From positions 124,001-188,000 of the forward strand of contig JADKCA010000007.1 in NCBI GenBank assembly GCA_016714795.1: DNA of 64,000 nucleotides, written 5' to 3'. Of the stretch, positions 16,004-26,647 are shown one piece after another (positions within the stretch are counted from its first letter, which is position 1; each line of letters begins with the position of its first letter). A program made the translations under genes and the position numbers. The notes under the pieces are model-generated. The model was given only the letters and a program-made list of their open reading frames with translations. It was not told the DNA's origin and ran no database searches. The stretch comes from Sphingomonadales bacterium (GTDB lineage: Bacteria; Pseudomonadota; Alphaproteobacteria; Sphingomonadales; Sphingomonadaceae).

Positions 16004-16876
16004 ATGTGCCGCAACCCCGATCATCTGCTGACCAGCAAGGACAGCTTCACCGCTTATGTGAAGATGACAGGCAAACCGTGGCGCAAGATCACCTGTGCCG
16101 ATGTGAACGGCCGCGCCGTCTATCAGGGCTGCATCATTCTGGGCAAAACCGAGGTGCTAAAGGCGGCGGCAGCAGCGTTTGAAAAGCTGTTGAAGGAGCA
16201 TCCAGGGCTGCTGACCGACGCGCGCATGGAATTGCAGGGGCCGGCCATTGCAGGCAAGCAGTATCGCTGGAAAGACGGCATCATTCCCTATTATCTCCCT
16301 GGCGACTTTCCCGCGCCGGAACGCGTCCACAAGGCCATCGACCATTGGCACACGCACACGCGCATCCGCTTTGTCCGGCAGACAAGCGAGCCCGACTATG
16401 TCGTGTTTTCAGTGTCAGACGCGGGCTGCGCCTCTGCCATCGGCAGACGCTCCGACGCGCAGGATGTGCTGCTGGGCGCGGATTGCGGCGTGGGCAATAT
16501 CATCCACGAACTGGGCCACACCGTGGGGCTGTGGCACGAGCAGGCGCGCGAGGACCGAGACCGGTTCGTGGAAGTGCTGTGGGACAATATCGATCAGGAC
16601 AACTGGTTCAACTATGAACAGAATGTGGAGGATTTCGACGATTTCGGCCCGCCATACGACTTCGGATCGATCATGCACTACACGCTGACATCGTTCCGCA
16701 AGGACGGCGTAACCGATCAGCCCACGATGCGGGTGCGCACGCCATTGCCGCCCGGCGTGTCCGCTCCGGACCCGGCGGTGATCGGCCAGCGCATCGGTCT
16801 GTCTGCCGGTGATGTGCAGACCGTTGCTGCTCTCTACCCCAATCTGCCGGAGCGCCCATGGCAGAAGCTGGCCTGA
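16004..16876 (+). CDS. Astacin-type (M12A) zinc metalloprotease without signal peptide
   Basis: A 290-residue metzincin protease. The zinc site is HELGHTVGLWH with His168, His172 and His178, and Glu169 as the base; the Met-turn SIMHY (222-226) supplies the astacin tyrosine. Cys142 and Cys161 match the usual astacin disulfide loop. Residues 1-85 form an N-terminal region of unknown fold before the catalytic domain begins at about KQYRWKDGIIPYY. There is no signal peptide, unusual for astacins, which are normally secreted, so it may act in the cytoplasm or be activated specially. The last 19 bases overlap the caspase-like gene. Confidence 0.9.
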   Translation: MCRNPDHLLTSKDSFTAYVKMTGKPWRKITCADVNGRAVYQGCIILGKTEVLKAAAAAFEKLLKEHPGLLTDARMELQGPAIAGKQYRWKDGIIPYYLPGDFPAPERVHKAIDHWHTHTRIRFVRQTSEPDYVVFSVSDAGCASAIGRRSDAQDVLLGADCGVGNIIHELGHTVGLWHEQAREDRDRFVEVLWDNIDQDNWFNYEQNVEDFDDFGPPYDFGSIMHYTLTSFRKDGVTDQPTMRVRTPLPPGVSAPDPAVIGQRIGLSAGDVQTVAALYPNLPERPWQKLA

Positions 16877-18063
16877 TCCTGGACCGCCGCACGGAAATGG
16901 GGGCGGCACCGGGCCTGCATGCCATTTTTATCGGCATCAGCGACTATGCCAAGCTGACGCATCCCGAGGAGGATGTGGCAGATGAAGGCATGGGCGCGCT
17001 CCAGAAGCTGCGCTCCCCCGCTTTGTCGGCCTTCCGGATGAAAGAGCAGTTCCTGTTGCTTGATCAGGGCAACAGACTGTTCAAGCCGCTCAAAACTGTC
17101 CGCTTCCTGACCGCACCGATGCCAGAGGAGATCCAGAACGAGCCAAGGCTGGCAACGGATCATGGTGACCTCCCCGTTTTTGCAACGCTGCGTGATGCCA
17201 TTCGCAACTGGCGGCGCGATATCGCTGTTGGTCAGGAAGAACAGGGGCTGTTCCAGTTCAGCGGCCATGGCGTGCGCATCATGGGCAATTCGGCCATCCT
17301 TCTGGCAGCAGACTTTGATCCGGCGGGCGAGGTGCTTCTGGAAAATGCCTTTGATTTCCAGAACATATTCTTCGGCATGGCCCCCAACTCCAAATATCCG
17401 GACATTGGCCGCACCCAATTCTATTTCGTGGATGCGTGCCGCAACAAGCCGGACATTCTGAAAGAGTTCGAGGATCTGCGCCCCAGCCAGATATTTGACG
17501 TGCGCTCGCCAGACCGGGATGATCGCAAGGCTCCGGTTGCCTATGCGGCCACCAATGGCGGCCATGCTGCGGCGATTGCGGGGCAGTGCACCGAATTCAT
17601 CGATGAAATGCTGTGGGCGCTGGATTCCGGCAGCGTCTCTTGCCAGCAACTGCCGGGCAACGCCAAATCGGGATGGCCGATTTCGTTCGACACCATGAAG
17701 CTCTGCCTCAACGCCAGAAACCTGAACGCGCCCAAGCGGTTCGAGTTTTCCGGGCTGGGCGCGGAAACGCTCTTCACCTTCAGGCGCGATCCTCCCGAAG
17801 TGGACGTGCAATTGAGCTTCGTCCCGGATGAGGCGGACCAGAAGATCGGCTGTGCAAAGCTGGTGAATGGCGATACCAACACCGAATGCGGCGCGCTGCG
17901 CGGCGGCGCGAGTCGATTCTGGCAGGTCAAGGTGCCGAGCGGACTCTATCGCCTGTCCGTTGAAGCAGAAGACGACAGCTTTCCGAAGTTCCAGTCGATG
18001 CTGGAACCCATCAATCTGGGTCGTCCCATGCCCTGGACGGTCACACTGGGAGGCGGCACATGA
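16858..18063 (+). CDS. Caspase-like cysteine protease (peptidase C14) with C-terminal beta domain
   Basis: A 401-residue protein of the caspase/metacaspase clan. The catalytic dyad is His137 (FQFSGHG) and Cys194 (FYFVDACRN), each after a hydrophobic strand as in p20 domains; HAIFIGISDY near residue 21 is the first strand. Residues from about 300 to the end look like a beta-sandwich that could bind partners. It overlaps the astacin gene by 19 bases and the next gene by 4, so the products are probably made together. Bacterial caspases often act in regulated proteolysis or cell death; that role is inferred here, not shown. Confidence 0.87.
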   Translation: MAEAGLILDRRTEMGAAPGLHAIFIGISDYAKLTHPEEDVADEGMGALQKLRSPALSAFRMKEQFLLLDQGNRLFKPLKTVRFLTAPMPEEIQNEPRLATDHGDLPVFATLRDAIRNWRRDIAVGQEEQGLFQFSGHGVRIMGNSAILLAADFDPAGEVLLENAFDFQNIFFGMAPNSKYPDIGRTQFYFVDACRNKPDILKEFEDLRPSQIFDVRSPDRDDRKAPVAYAATNGGHAAAIAGQCTEFIDEMLWALDSGSVSCQQLPGNAKSGWPISFDTMKLCLNARNLNAPKRFEFSGLGAETLFTFRRDPPEVDVQLSFVPDEADQKIGCAKLVNGDTNTECGALRGGASRFWQVKVPSGLYRLSVEAEDDSFPKFQSMLEPINLGRPMPWTVTLGGGT

Positions 18064-19349
18064 GTGCAAACGGCCATGCAATCCTGTCGCTCCCCCGCGA
18101 AATGGAGGGGCTGGGACGTCTTCCAGTGCGCGTGCGTGACTCGGTGGGGCGGCTTGTCTCCACCGGCCTTTCGGATACGCCAATCCCGCTCAGGCAGGGG
18201 CAATATCAACTGTCTGTCCAGATGCCCGATGGTGAGGAGCGTTTTGCGAATGAAACCGTCTCCGTCCGCCCGCGCCAAACCATCGAGACCTATATTCCCG
18301 GCCCGGTCTCTGAAGCGGTAACATCAATCGCGCGCAACATGACCGCAATCGGTGATGCCATGATCGACGCATCGCAAGCGATGGTTGCCGCCGCCGCAGC
18401 CATGGCACCTGCGCTGGAAACCAAGTCTGCAATCCCGTCCTTCGGAGACGCAGGAGCGGCCCCGCCCGAGGATAATCTGGCGGACATGGCCATGATGGCG
18501 CGCGATGTCTTGCCCGAACCGGAAGGCCTGAATGTCTGCATCTGGCGCGGCCACTGGCTCGACCCGATGGATGACATCAAGACTGTTTTCACACGCGGGC
18601 TGGGCGCTCCGTTCAAGCTCCATGCCGCAGGCGACCCGCCGCTGCCGGGAGAAGATGGTATCGACCGCTTCGTCGTGATGCACCACATGCAGGACTCCAC
18701 GGCGATGATCCGCATGACCGTGGTGCCATGGGATGAGCTGATTGGTGGAACCGCCGCGCGCACGCCGCGCCAGATCGCCGCCAGCTGGCGGCAGGATTCG
18801 CAACCGCCTGCCGTGCGATTCCGCTCCGCTTATGATTCGGAAACGAACGCGCTGCTCGACTTTCTCGATTCGGGCGTGCTGGAAACCATGCAGACCGTCA
18901 GTTCAGGCTTTCTGGCTGATGCGCGCGCCATGCTCGCCACAAGCGGCGTGTCCCTGCTGCGCGGGCTGCTCGCCACCTATATCGCCTTGCGCTCGAACCA
19001 GATCGAGGGACTGGATGCGTGGCTGGAGGATTTTGCCGCACACGCGCCATCCTGTCCGGATGTACATGCATTGCAGGTCGAGCTTTATGCGCGGCTGGGC
19101 GATCATGCCCGGGCAGCGAAAGCCCTTGCGGCAGCCTTTTCCGATGATTGCCCATGGTTCCGCTCCGGCCTGGCCTATCTCTTCGAGCGGATGAGCCTCT
19201 ATCTTGACCTGCCCGCAGCGAAGCAGGCGGAATTGCCGCTGAGCCATGAGGATTGGGACAGGATGCGGGCCGCGCGCAAGCGGATCGCAGCGCTCGCGCC
19301 ATATTTTGTGTCTTCGCAATCCTTCACCACCTTCGACATTCCGAAGTAG
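18060..19349 (+). CDS. Unknown protein of the protease operon, beta domain plus helical repeats
   Basis: A 429-residue protein not assignable to a known family. Residues 1-75 look like a small beta-sandwich (strands around HAILSLPR, PVRVRDSVG and GQYQLSVQMPDG) similar in pattern to the C-terminal part of the caspase-like protein (GLYRLSVEAEDD). Residues 80-155 form an Ala-rich helical linker with many Met. Residues 160-250 have a mixed fold (CIWRGHWLDPMDD). The C-terminus (255-390) looks like TPR-type helices (LYARLGDHARAAKALAAAF). The ATGA overlap with the caspase gene implies coupling; a scaffold, substrate or sensor role is a guess. Confidence 0.75.
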   Translation: MSANGHAILSLPREMEGLGRLPVRVRDSVGRLVSTGLSDTPIPLRQGQYQLSVQMPDGEERFANETVSVRPRQTIETYIPGPVSEAVTSIARNMTAIGDAMIDASQAMVAAAAAMAPALETKSAIPSFGDAGAAPPEDNLADMAMMARDVLPEPEGLNVCIWRGHWLDPMDDIKTVFTRGLGAPFKLHAAGDPPLPGEDGIDRFVVMHHMQDSTAMIRMTVVPWDELIGGTAARTPRQIAASWRQDSQPPAVRFRSAYDSETNALLDFLDSGVLETMQTVSSGFLADARAMLATSGVSLLRGLLATYIALRSNQIEGLDAWLEDFAAHAPSCPDVHALQVELYARLGDHARAAKALAAAFSDDCPWFRSGLAYLFERMSLYLDLPAAKQAELPLSHEDWDRMRAARKRIAALAPYFVSSQSFTTFDIPK

Positions 19350-19396
19350 AGCTGCTGCCCCATTGAGCGGACGGCAAAACCCGCTATTCGGGCAGA

Positions 19397-21987
19397 GTGA
19401 CCAACCCCGCTCCCACCCCGATGATGGCGCAATATTTCGCGCTGAAGGATCAGGCTCCTGATTGCCTGCTCTTTTACCGTATGGGCGATTTTTTCGAGCT
19501 GTTTTTCGATGATGCCAAGGCGGCCTCCGCCACGCTCGACATTGCGCTGACCAGTCGGGGCGAACATCTGGGCCAGCCGGTGCCGATGTGCGGCGTGCCG
19601 GTTCACGCCGCAGAGGCTTATCTGGCTCGGCTGATCAAAGGCGGGCACCGCGTTGCCATCGCCGAACAGACCGAAAGCCCCGCAGAAGCCAAAGCACGCG
19701 GCGGCAAGACGCTGGTCAATCGCGGCATTGTCCGCGTTGTGACGGCGGGCACGCTGACCGAGGAATCGCTGCTGGAAGCGCGCGCCGCCAACTGGCTGGT
19801 GGCACTGGCGCGAGCAGGCGGTGAACTGGGTCTGGCAGCGGCGGACATTTCCACAGGACGCTTCGAGATTGCCCTGCTGCGCGAGGACATGCTCGATGCC
19901 GAACTGGCGCGGCTGAACGCGGCGGAGATCGTGGTTGCGGAAGAGACAAACGGGTTGGATGGGGCCACGCTGCGCCCCAAGGCCGAATTCGATTCGGCCG
20001 CCGGAGACCGCCGCTTGAAGGCGCTGCTGGGCGTGGCGACGCTCGATGCGTTCGGAGCCTTTACCCGGGCCGAACTGGCGGCGGCCGGGGGTTTGCTCGC
20101 CTATCTCGACCATGCGGGTAAGGGCACCATGCCCTTTCTCCAGCCGCCAGTACGGCGCGCTGTATCGGGCCATATGATGATCGACGCGGCGACGCGCGAA
20201 AGCCTGGAAATCACTCGCGCCCAATCCGGCGCGCGCGAAGGCTCACTGCTCGACGTGGTGGACCGCACAGTGACAGGCGCGGGCGCGCGGCTGCTGGCGG
20301 CAGATCTGTCCGCGCCGCTGATGGACCGCGCAGCGATCGAAGCGCGGCTTGATCTGGTTTCCTTCCTGCTGGCCGATCAGGCGTTACGCGAGAGCCTGCG
20401 CACTGGCCTGCGCGCACTGCCCGATATTGGCCGCGCACTGGGGCGGTTGGCAGCAGGACGCGGCGGACCGCGCGATCTGGGCCAGTTGCGCGACGGCCTG
20501 CATCAGGCGCGATTGCTGCGCGAACGGCTGGGCCGCCTGCCCGACCGCCCGGCGCTGCTCGATGCCCTGCTGCCCGCGCTCGACGGGCATGGCGCGCTGG
20601 TCGATCAGTTGCAGCGCGCGCTGGTCCCGTCCCCGCCGGTCGATGCAGCCCAAGGCGGCTATATCGCCGATGGCTATGATGCGGCGCTTGATGAACTGCG
20701 CGCCATGGGCGGAGATGGCCGCCGTGCCATAGCGGCACTCGAATCGCGTTACCGCGATAAGACGGGAATCACCGGCCTCAAGATCAAGCACAACAATGTG
20801 CTGGGCTATCATATTGAAGTCTCAGCCAAAAATGCCGATGCGCTGATGGCCCCGGACTCAGGCTTCACCCATCGCCAGACGCTGGCCGGGGTGGTCCGCT
20901 TCAACGCGCCCGAACTCCACGAACTGGCGGGCAAAGTGACACAGGCCGGAGCCCACGCACTCGCCGCCGAAGCCGCGCATCTGGAAGAATTGGTCGGGTC
21001 CGCGCTTGTCCGCGCGCAACCCATTGCCGAAACGGCAGATGCACTCGCGCGGCTCGATGTGGCGGCGGCGCTGGCGGAGCGCGCCATTGAAGGCAACTGG
21101 ACCCGGCCCGGCTTCACATCCTCGCACCGGTTCATGGTAGAGGGCGGGCGGCATCCGGTCGTGGAGGCGGCCATCGCGCGTTCGGGCGGGCGCTTTGTTT
21201 CCAATGATTGCGCGCTGGAGCCGCATTCCAGGCTCTGGCTGGTCACCGGGCCGAACATGGGCGGCAAATCCACCTTCCTGCGTCAGAATGCGCTGATTGC
21301 CGTGCTGGCGCAAAGCGGGGCCTATGTGCCAGCCGCCCGCGCCGAACTGGGGCTGGTAGACCGCCTGTTCAGCCGCGTCGGCGCGTCGGACAATCTCGCG
21401 CGCGGGCGCTCCACCTTCATGGTGGAGATGGTGGAGACCGCCGCTATTCTGGCGCAAGCGACCGAAGCGAGCCTCGTCATCCTCGATGAAGTGGGGCGCG
21501 GCACCTCCACCTATGATGGCCTGGCCATCGCCTGGGCGGTGGTGGAGGCGGTGCATGAAGTGAACCGCTGCCGCTGTCTGTTTGCCACGCATTATCATGA
21601 ACTGACCCGGCTGGCGGAGACGCTGCCCTCGCTTTCGCTCCACAATGTCCGCGCGCGCGAATATAAGGGGATCTGGTGCTGCTTCACGAAGTGGCAGAGG
21701 GGCCTGCCGACCGCAGCTATGGCATTGCCGTCGCGCGGCTGGCGGGATTGCCACCCGCCGTGCTGAGCCGCGCCAAGGCGGTGCTTGCGAAGCTGGAGGC
21801 CGGGCGCGCCAAAACCGGCGGCATTGCAGCGGGGCTGGATGATCTGCCCTTGTTCAGCGCGCTGGCCGAGCCCGAAGCAGCACCCGATCCGCTGCGCGCA
21901 GCGCTCGCAACTCTCGATGCCGACGCGATGAGCCCGCGCGAGGCGCTGGATGCGCTCTACCGATTGAAGGGGTTGGCGGGGGAGTAG
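19397..21987 (+). pseudogene. mutS: DNA mismatch repair protein MutS, interrupted by a frameshift
   Basis: The mismatch-recognition ATPase. The mismatch-binding motif is GDFFELF (residues 31-37), Walker A is GPNMGGKST (about 618-626), and Walker B is DEVGRGTST. Translation from the GTG at 19397 runs in frame to about residue 757, then turns into nonsense and stops at 21766. The true C-terminus (LLHEVAEGPADRSYGIAVAR, then AGLPPAV) continues in another frame to 21987. Adding one G to the GGGG at 21667-21670 restores KGDLVLLHEV. The truncated product would lose the helix-turn-helix dimer region and the DLPLF clamp-binding peptide. Either a real mutation or a homopolymer sequencing error. Confidence 0.93.
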
Positions 21988-22073
21988 GCTATTTCTAAAC
22001 CCCTCCCTTTCAGGGAACGGGCTTGATTGCCCCCCTCGACAAATCCCCCCCCGAACCGCTAGACACCCGCCGC

Positions 22074-22595
22074 ATGACAGCGCTCGATATTCTCACCCTC
22101 TTGCTCATGGGCGGCGCGGGCCTGCTCGGCTTTCAGCGCGGCTTTGTGACCGAATCCCTTTCGCTCGTGGCGTGGGTGGTCGCGCTGGTGGCGGTGAAGA
22201 TTTTCCACGCGCCTGCCACGGCCATATTGGAAGGCACGGTTGGCACTTGGGGTGGCGGCGCGGTGCTGGCGTTCGCGCTGGTTTTTGGCATCACCTTCAT
22301 GATCGGCAAGATGATTGCCCGCTCGATCGGGGACAAAAGCAAGAAATCCTTCATCGGCGGGTTTGACCGCGTGCTGGGTTTGGGTTTTGGTGCGGTCAAA
22401 GGGCTGATCGGGGCGACGTTGATCTACACCGTGGCCGCTTTGGTGAATGATACGGTTTATGGCGGCGGTTCGGACCGGCCCGGCTGGATGACCGAATCAC
22501 GGACCTATCCGCTGCTTGATGCTTCATCCCGCGCGCTGGTGGATTTCATCGGGGAGCGGCGCAAGGCGGGCAAAGCCTCCGCAGAGGGCGAATGA
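22074..22595 (+). CDS. cvpA: CvpA family membrane protein
   Basis: A 173-residue CvpA (colicin V production) family protein with four membrane segments: about residues 4-20, 28-45, 62-80 and 103-123. The family hallmarks are the N-terminal LDILTLLLMGGAGLLGFQRG and the FDRVLGLGFGAVKG segment. The ATG at 22074 was preferred to one at 22023 because the extra residues are not hydrophobic. It overlaps the next gene by 4 bases. Its cell role is poorly defined; in enterobacteria it is linked to purF and to envelope stress and bile tolerance. Confidence 0.88.
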   Translation: MTALDILTLLLMGGAGLLGFQRGFVTESLSLVAWVVALVAVKIFHAPATAILEGTVGTWGGGAVLAFALVFGITFMIGKMIARSIGDKSKKSFIGGFDRVLGLGFGAVKGLIGATLIYTVAALVNDTVYGGGSDRPGWMTESRTYPLLDASSRALVDFIGERRKAGKASAEGE

Positions 22596-23029
22596 GCGCA
22601 ACGCTCTATACGCCTGAAATTCTTCGCCTTTCGGTCGAAACCGCAAGTCTGCCCCGCCTTCCCGCTCCCCATGCCAGCGCCGAACGCCGCGCGCCTGTGT
22701 GCGGCAGTCGCGTGATCGTGGATGTCGCGTTGGCGGACGGTGCCATCTCCGCAATCGGCCTTGAAGTCCGCGCTTGTGCCATGGGGCAGGCCTCTTCCGC
22801 ACTCCTTGCCAAGGGCGCGCCGGGCCGGACCGCTGCTGATCTGACACGCGCCGCCGCTGCCTTGCGCGCATGGCTGTCAGATGCTCAGGAAACCGCGCCA
22901 GATTGGCCAGGCATAGCAGCGCTCGCCCCGGCACGCGCCTATCCTGCCCGGCATGGCGCGATCCTCATTCCCTTTGAAGCCGCTGCTGCCGCTGCCGCCG
23001 AAGCCCAACAGGCTCAAACGGTTACGTAG
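22592..23029 (+). CDS. IscU/NifU-like iron-sulfur scaffold family protein
   Basis: A 145-residue protein of the IscU/SufU/NifU-N group, which builds or hands on Fe-S clusters. Two of the three expected cluster-ligand cysteines are visible, Cys37 (RAPVCGSRV) and Cys62 (ACAMGQASSALL); the third is absent and there is no other Cys near the C-terminus, so scaffold activity is uncertain. It is coupled to cvpA by an ATGA overlap and precedes murA by 40 bases. Confidence 0.8.
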   Translation: MSATLYTPEILRLSVETASLPRLPAPHASAERRAPVCGSRVIVDVALADGAISAIGLEVRACAMGQASSALLAKGAPGRTAADLTRAAAALRAWLSDAQETAPDWPGIAALAPARAYPARHGAILIPFEAAAAAAAEAQQAQTVT

Positions 23030-23069
23030 CCCCCCTTGCCCTTGGTGAACGAAAGGCTAAAGGCCGGAC

Positions 23070-24353
<1,284 letters not shown>

Positions 24354-24442
24354 TCTTGGCTGACCATCCCCAACAATATTTCACCTCCCCCCTTGCCGCC
24401 CTCTTGCCGAATCCGGCTTCTCCCCGCTAAGGCTCTCCTCCC

Positions 24443-26077
24443 ATGGCGCGGTTCATTTTCATCACCGGCGGCGTGGTCTCCTCGCTTGGCAAAGGCCTTA
24501 TGGCAGCGTCGCTTGCGGCGCTCTTGCAGGCGCGTGGATACCGCGTGCGCATCCGCAAATTCGATCCCTATCTCAACGTCGATCCCGGCACGATGTCGCC
24601 CTATCAGCATGGCGAAGTCTATGTGACCGACGACGGGGCGGAGACTGATCTCGATCTGGGTCATTATGAGCGGTTTACGGGCGTATCCGCGCGCCAGTCT
24701 GACAACGTCACCTCTGGGCGCATTTATCGCGATATCATCGCCAAGGAGCGCCGTGGCGACTATCTGGGGGCGACCGTGCAGGTCATTCCGCATGTCACCG
24801 ATGCCATCAAGGAATTCGCCAAGGCGGAGCTCGACGATCTGGATTTCGTGCTGTGCGAAATCGGCGGCACTGTGGGCGACATCGAATCGCTGCCCTTCAT
24901 CGAAGCGATCCGCCAGCTGAGGAACGAACTGGGCCGGGATCAGACGGTATTCATCCACGTCACGCTCGTTCCCTATATTGCGGCCGCCGGCGAACTGAAA
25001 ACCAAGCCGACGCAGCATTCGGTCAAGGAACTCACCGCGCTGGGCGTGCAGCCAGACATTCTCCTGTGCCGCTGCGAACATCCGCTGCCGGAAAATGAGC
25101 GCGCCAAGATCGCGGCTTTCTGCAATGTGCGCAAGGAAGCGGTGATCCCGGCACTGGATGCCAAATCCATCTATGCCGTGCCGCTGCAATATCACGAGGA
25201 AGGGCTGGATTTCGAAGTGCTGCGCGCCTTCGGCATCACGCCCAAGCTCGCGCCCGATCTGCGGCGGTGGGAGGATATTCTCGATCGCCAGCAGAATCCG
25301 GAAGGCGAAGTCACCATTGGGGTCGTCGGCAAATATGTCGGCCTCCAGGATGCCTATAAATCGCTCAATGAAGCACTGGTGCATGGCGGCCTTGCCAACC
25401 GGGTGAAGGTCAACATCCAGTGGATCGATGCCGAACTGTTCGAACAGCCGGACAGTGATGTCGCCGCCCGGCTGGAGCCGCTCCACGCCATCCTGGTCCC
25501 CGGAGCCTTTGGCGAGCGCGGAGCCGAAGGCAAGATCGAGGCGATCCGGTTCGCCCGCGAGCGGCAGGTGCCGTTTCTGGGCATCTGCTTCGGCATGCAG
25601 ATGGCCTGCGTGGAAGGGATGCGCAATCTGGTGGGTGTGGCCAAAGCATCCTCCACCGAATTCGGCCCAACCAGCGAACCGGTGGTGGGCATCATCGAAG
25701 AATGGATGAGCGAAGAGGGCCTTCAAAAGCGCGTGGAAGGCGGCGATCTGGGCGGCACGATGCGGCTGGGGGCCTATGACGCGTCACTGGCGGGCAACAG
25801 CCACGTTTCTGCCATTTATGGCGACACGGTGATCAGCGAACGCCACCGCCACCGCTTCGAAGTCAACACCGCCTATCGCGCGCGGCTGGAGGCTCAGGGT
25901 CTGATTTTCTCCGGCATGTCACCCGATGGCACCTTGCCCGAAATCGTGGAACGGCCAGATCATCCATGGTTTGTGGGCGTGCAGTTCCACCCCGAACTGA
26001 AGAGCAAGCCCTTCGATCCGCACCCGCTGTTTGCAAGCTTCATTGAGGCGGCGGTGAAGCAGAGCCGGTTGGTTTAG
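24443..26077 (+). CDS. pyrG: CTP synthase (glutamine-hydrolysing)
   Basis: A 544-residue CTP synthase making CTP from UTP, ATP and glutamine. The N-terminal synthetase domain (1 to about 270) starts FIFITGGVVSSLGKG with its P-loop and has DPGTMSPYQHGEVYVTDDG. The C-terminal class I amidotransferase (about 290-540) has the nucleophile Cys382 (LGICFGMQMA) and the catalytic His in VQFHPEL. It is usually followed by kdsA/eno in many alphaproteobacteria; here it is next to murA and convergent with ruvC. Confidence 0.97.
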   Translation: MARFIFITGGVVSSLGKGLMAASLAALLQARGYRVRIRKFDPYLNVDPGTMSPYQHGEVYVTDDGAETDLDLGHYERFTGVSARQSDNVTSGRIYRDIIAKERRGDYLGATVQVIPHVTDAIKEFAKAELDDLDFVLCEIGGTVGDIESLPFIEAIRQLRNELGRDQTVFIHVTLVPYIAAAGELKTKPTQHSVKELTALGVQPDILLCRCEHPLPENERAKIAAFCNVRKEAVIPALDAKSIYAVPLQYHEEGLDFEVLRAFGITPKLAPDLRRWEDILDRQQNPEGEVTIGVVGKYVGLQDAYKSLNEALVHGGLANRVKVNIQWIDAELFEQPDSDVAARLEPLHAILVPGAFGERGAEGKIEAIRFARERQVPFLGICFGMQMACVEGMRNLVGVAKASSTEFGPTSEPVVGIIEEWMSEEGLQKRVEGGDLGGTMRLGAYDASLAGNSHVSAIYGDTVISERHRHRFEVNTAYRARLEAQGLIFSGMSPDGTLPEIVERPDHPWFVGVQFHPELKSKPFDPHPLFASFIEAAVKQSRLV

Positions 26078-26172
26078 AGTCTGATCGCAGTCTATTGAAT
26101 CAACCCTGCTCATGCTGAGGAGGGGCTGATTCTGTCGAAATGGCGCCTCAGGATGCGCGGATCGGGATGGCG

Positions 26173-26643
26173 CTATCTCGCCCCATGATGAGCATGCGCA
26201 ATCGCCACCGCGAGCGCATCTGCCGCATCGGCCCCGGTCAGCGTCACGCCGGGCAGCAAGATCTTGAGCATCGCCTGGATCTGCGCCTTTTCCGCAGCGC
26301 CCGTACCGACAATCGCCTTCTTGACCAGCCGCGTGGCATATTCAGCGACGGGCAATCCGCCACGCGCCGCAGCAAGCAGGCAGACGCCGCGCGCCTGCCC
26401 CAGCTTGAGCGTCGATTGCGCGTTGGTGTTGACGAACACTTCCTCCACCGCCGCTGCATCGGGCCGATGTTGAAGGATCATATCAGTCAGCGCCGCATCC
26501 AGCGTGACGAGACGCTCAGCCAGCGGAGCCTTGGGATTTGTGGAAATCTGGCCATTGGCAATGTGGCTGATGCGATTGCCCACCGCCGCGATAATGCCCC
26601 AGCCAGTGGTGCCCAGACCGGGATCAAGGCCGAGGATCAGCAT
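26173..26643 (-). CDS. ruvC: Holliday junction endonuclease RuvC
   Basis: A 156-residue resolvase that cuts four-way DNA junctions moved by RuvAB. The N-terminus LILGLDPGLGTTGWG carries catalytic Asp7; further acidic residues occur in AAVEEVFVNTNAQS and near the C-terminus (GADAADALAVAIAHAHH). The ATG at 26643 starts the typical protein; the longer frame to 26700 is derived from the palindromic repeat upstream. An arm of that inverted repeat begins 5 bases before this start codon, so ruvC translation or transcription may be affected by it. yebC is upstream on the same strand. Confidence 0.94.
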   Translation of the reverse strand: MLILGLDPGLGTTGWGIIAAVGNRISHIANGQISTNPKAPLAERLVTLDAALTDMILQHRPDAAAVEEVFVNTNAQSTLKLGQARGVCLLAAARGGLPVAEYATRLVKKAIVGTGAAEKAQIQAMLKILLPGVTLTGADAADALAVAIAHAHHGAR

Positions 26644-26647
26644 ATCT

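Noticed and set aside
21667..21766. Programmed frameshift in mutS
   Set aside because: No family precedent and no typical slippery site with downstream structure; a missing G in a homopolymer is simpler.
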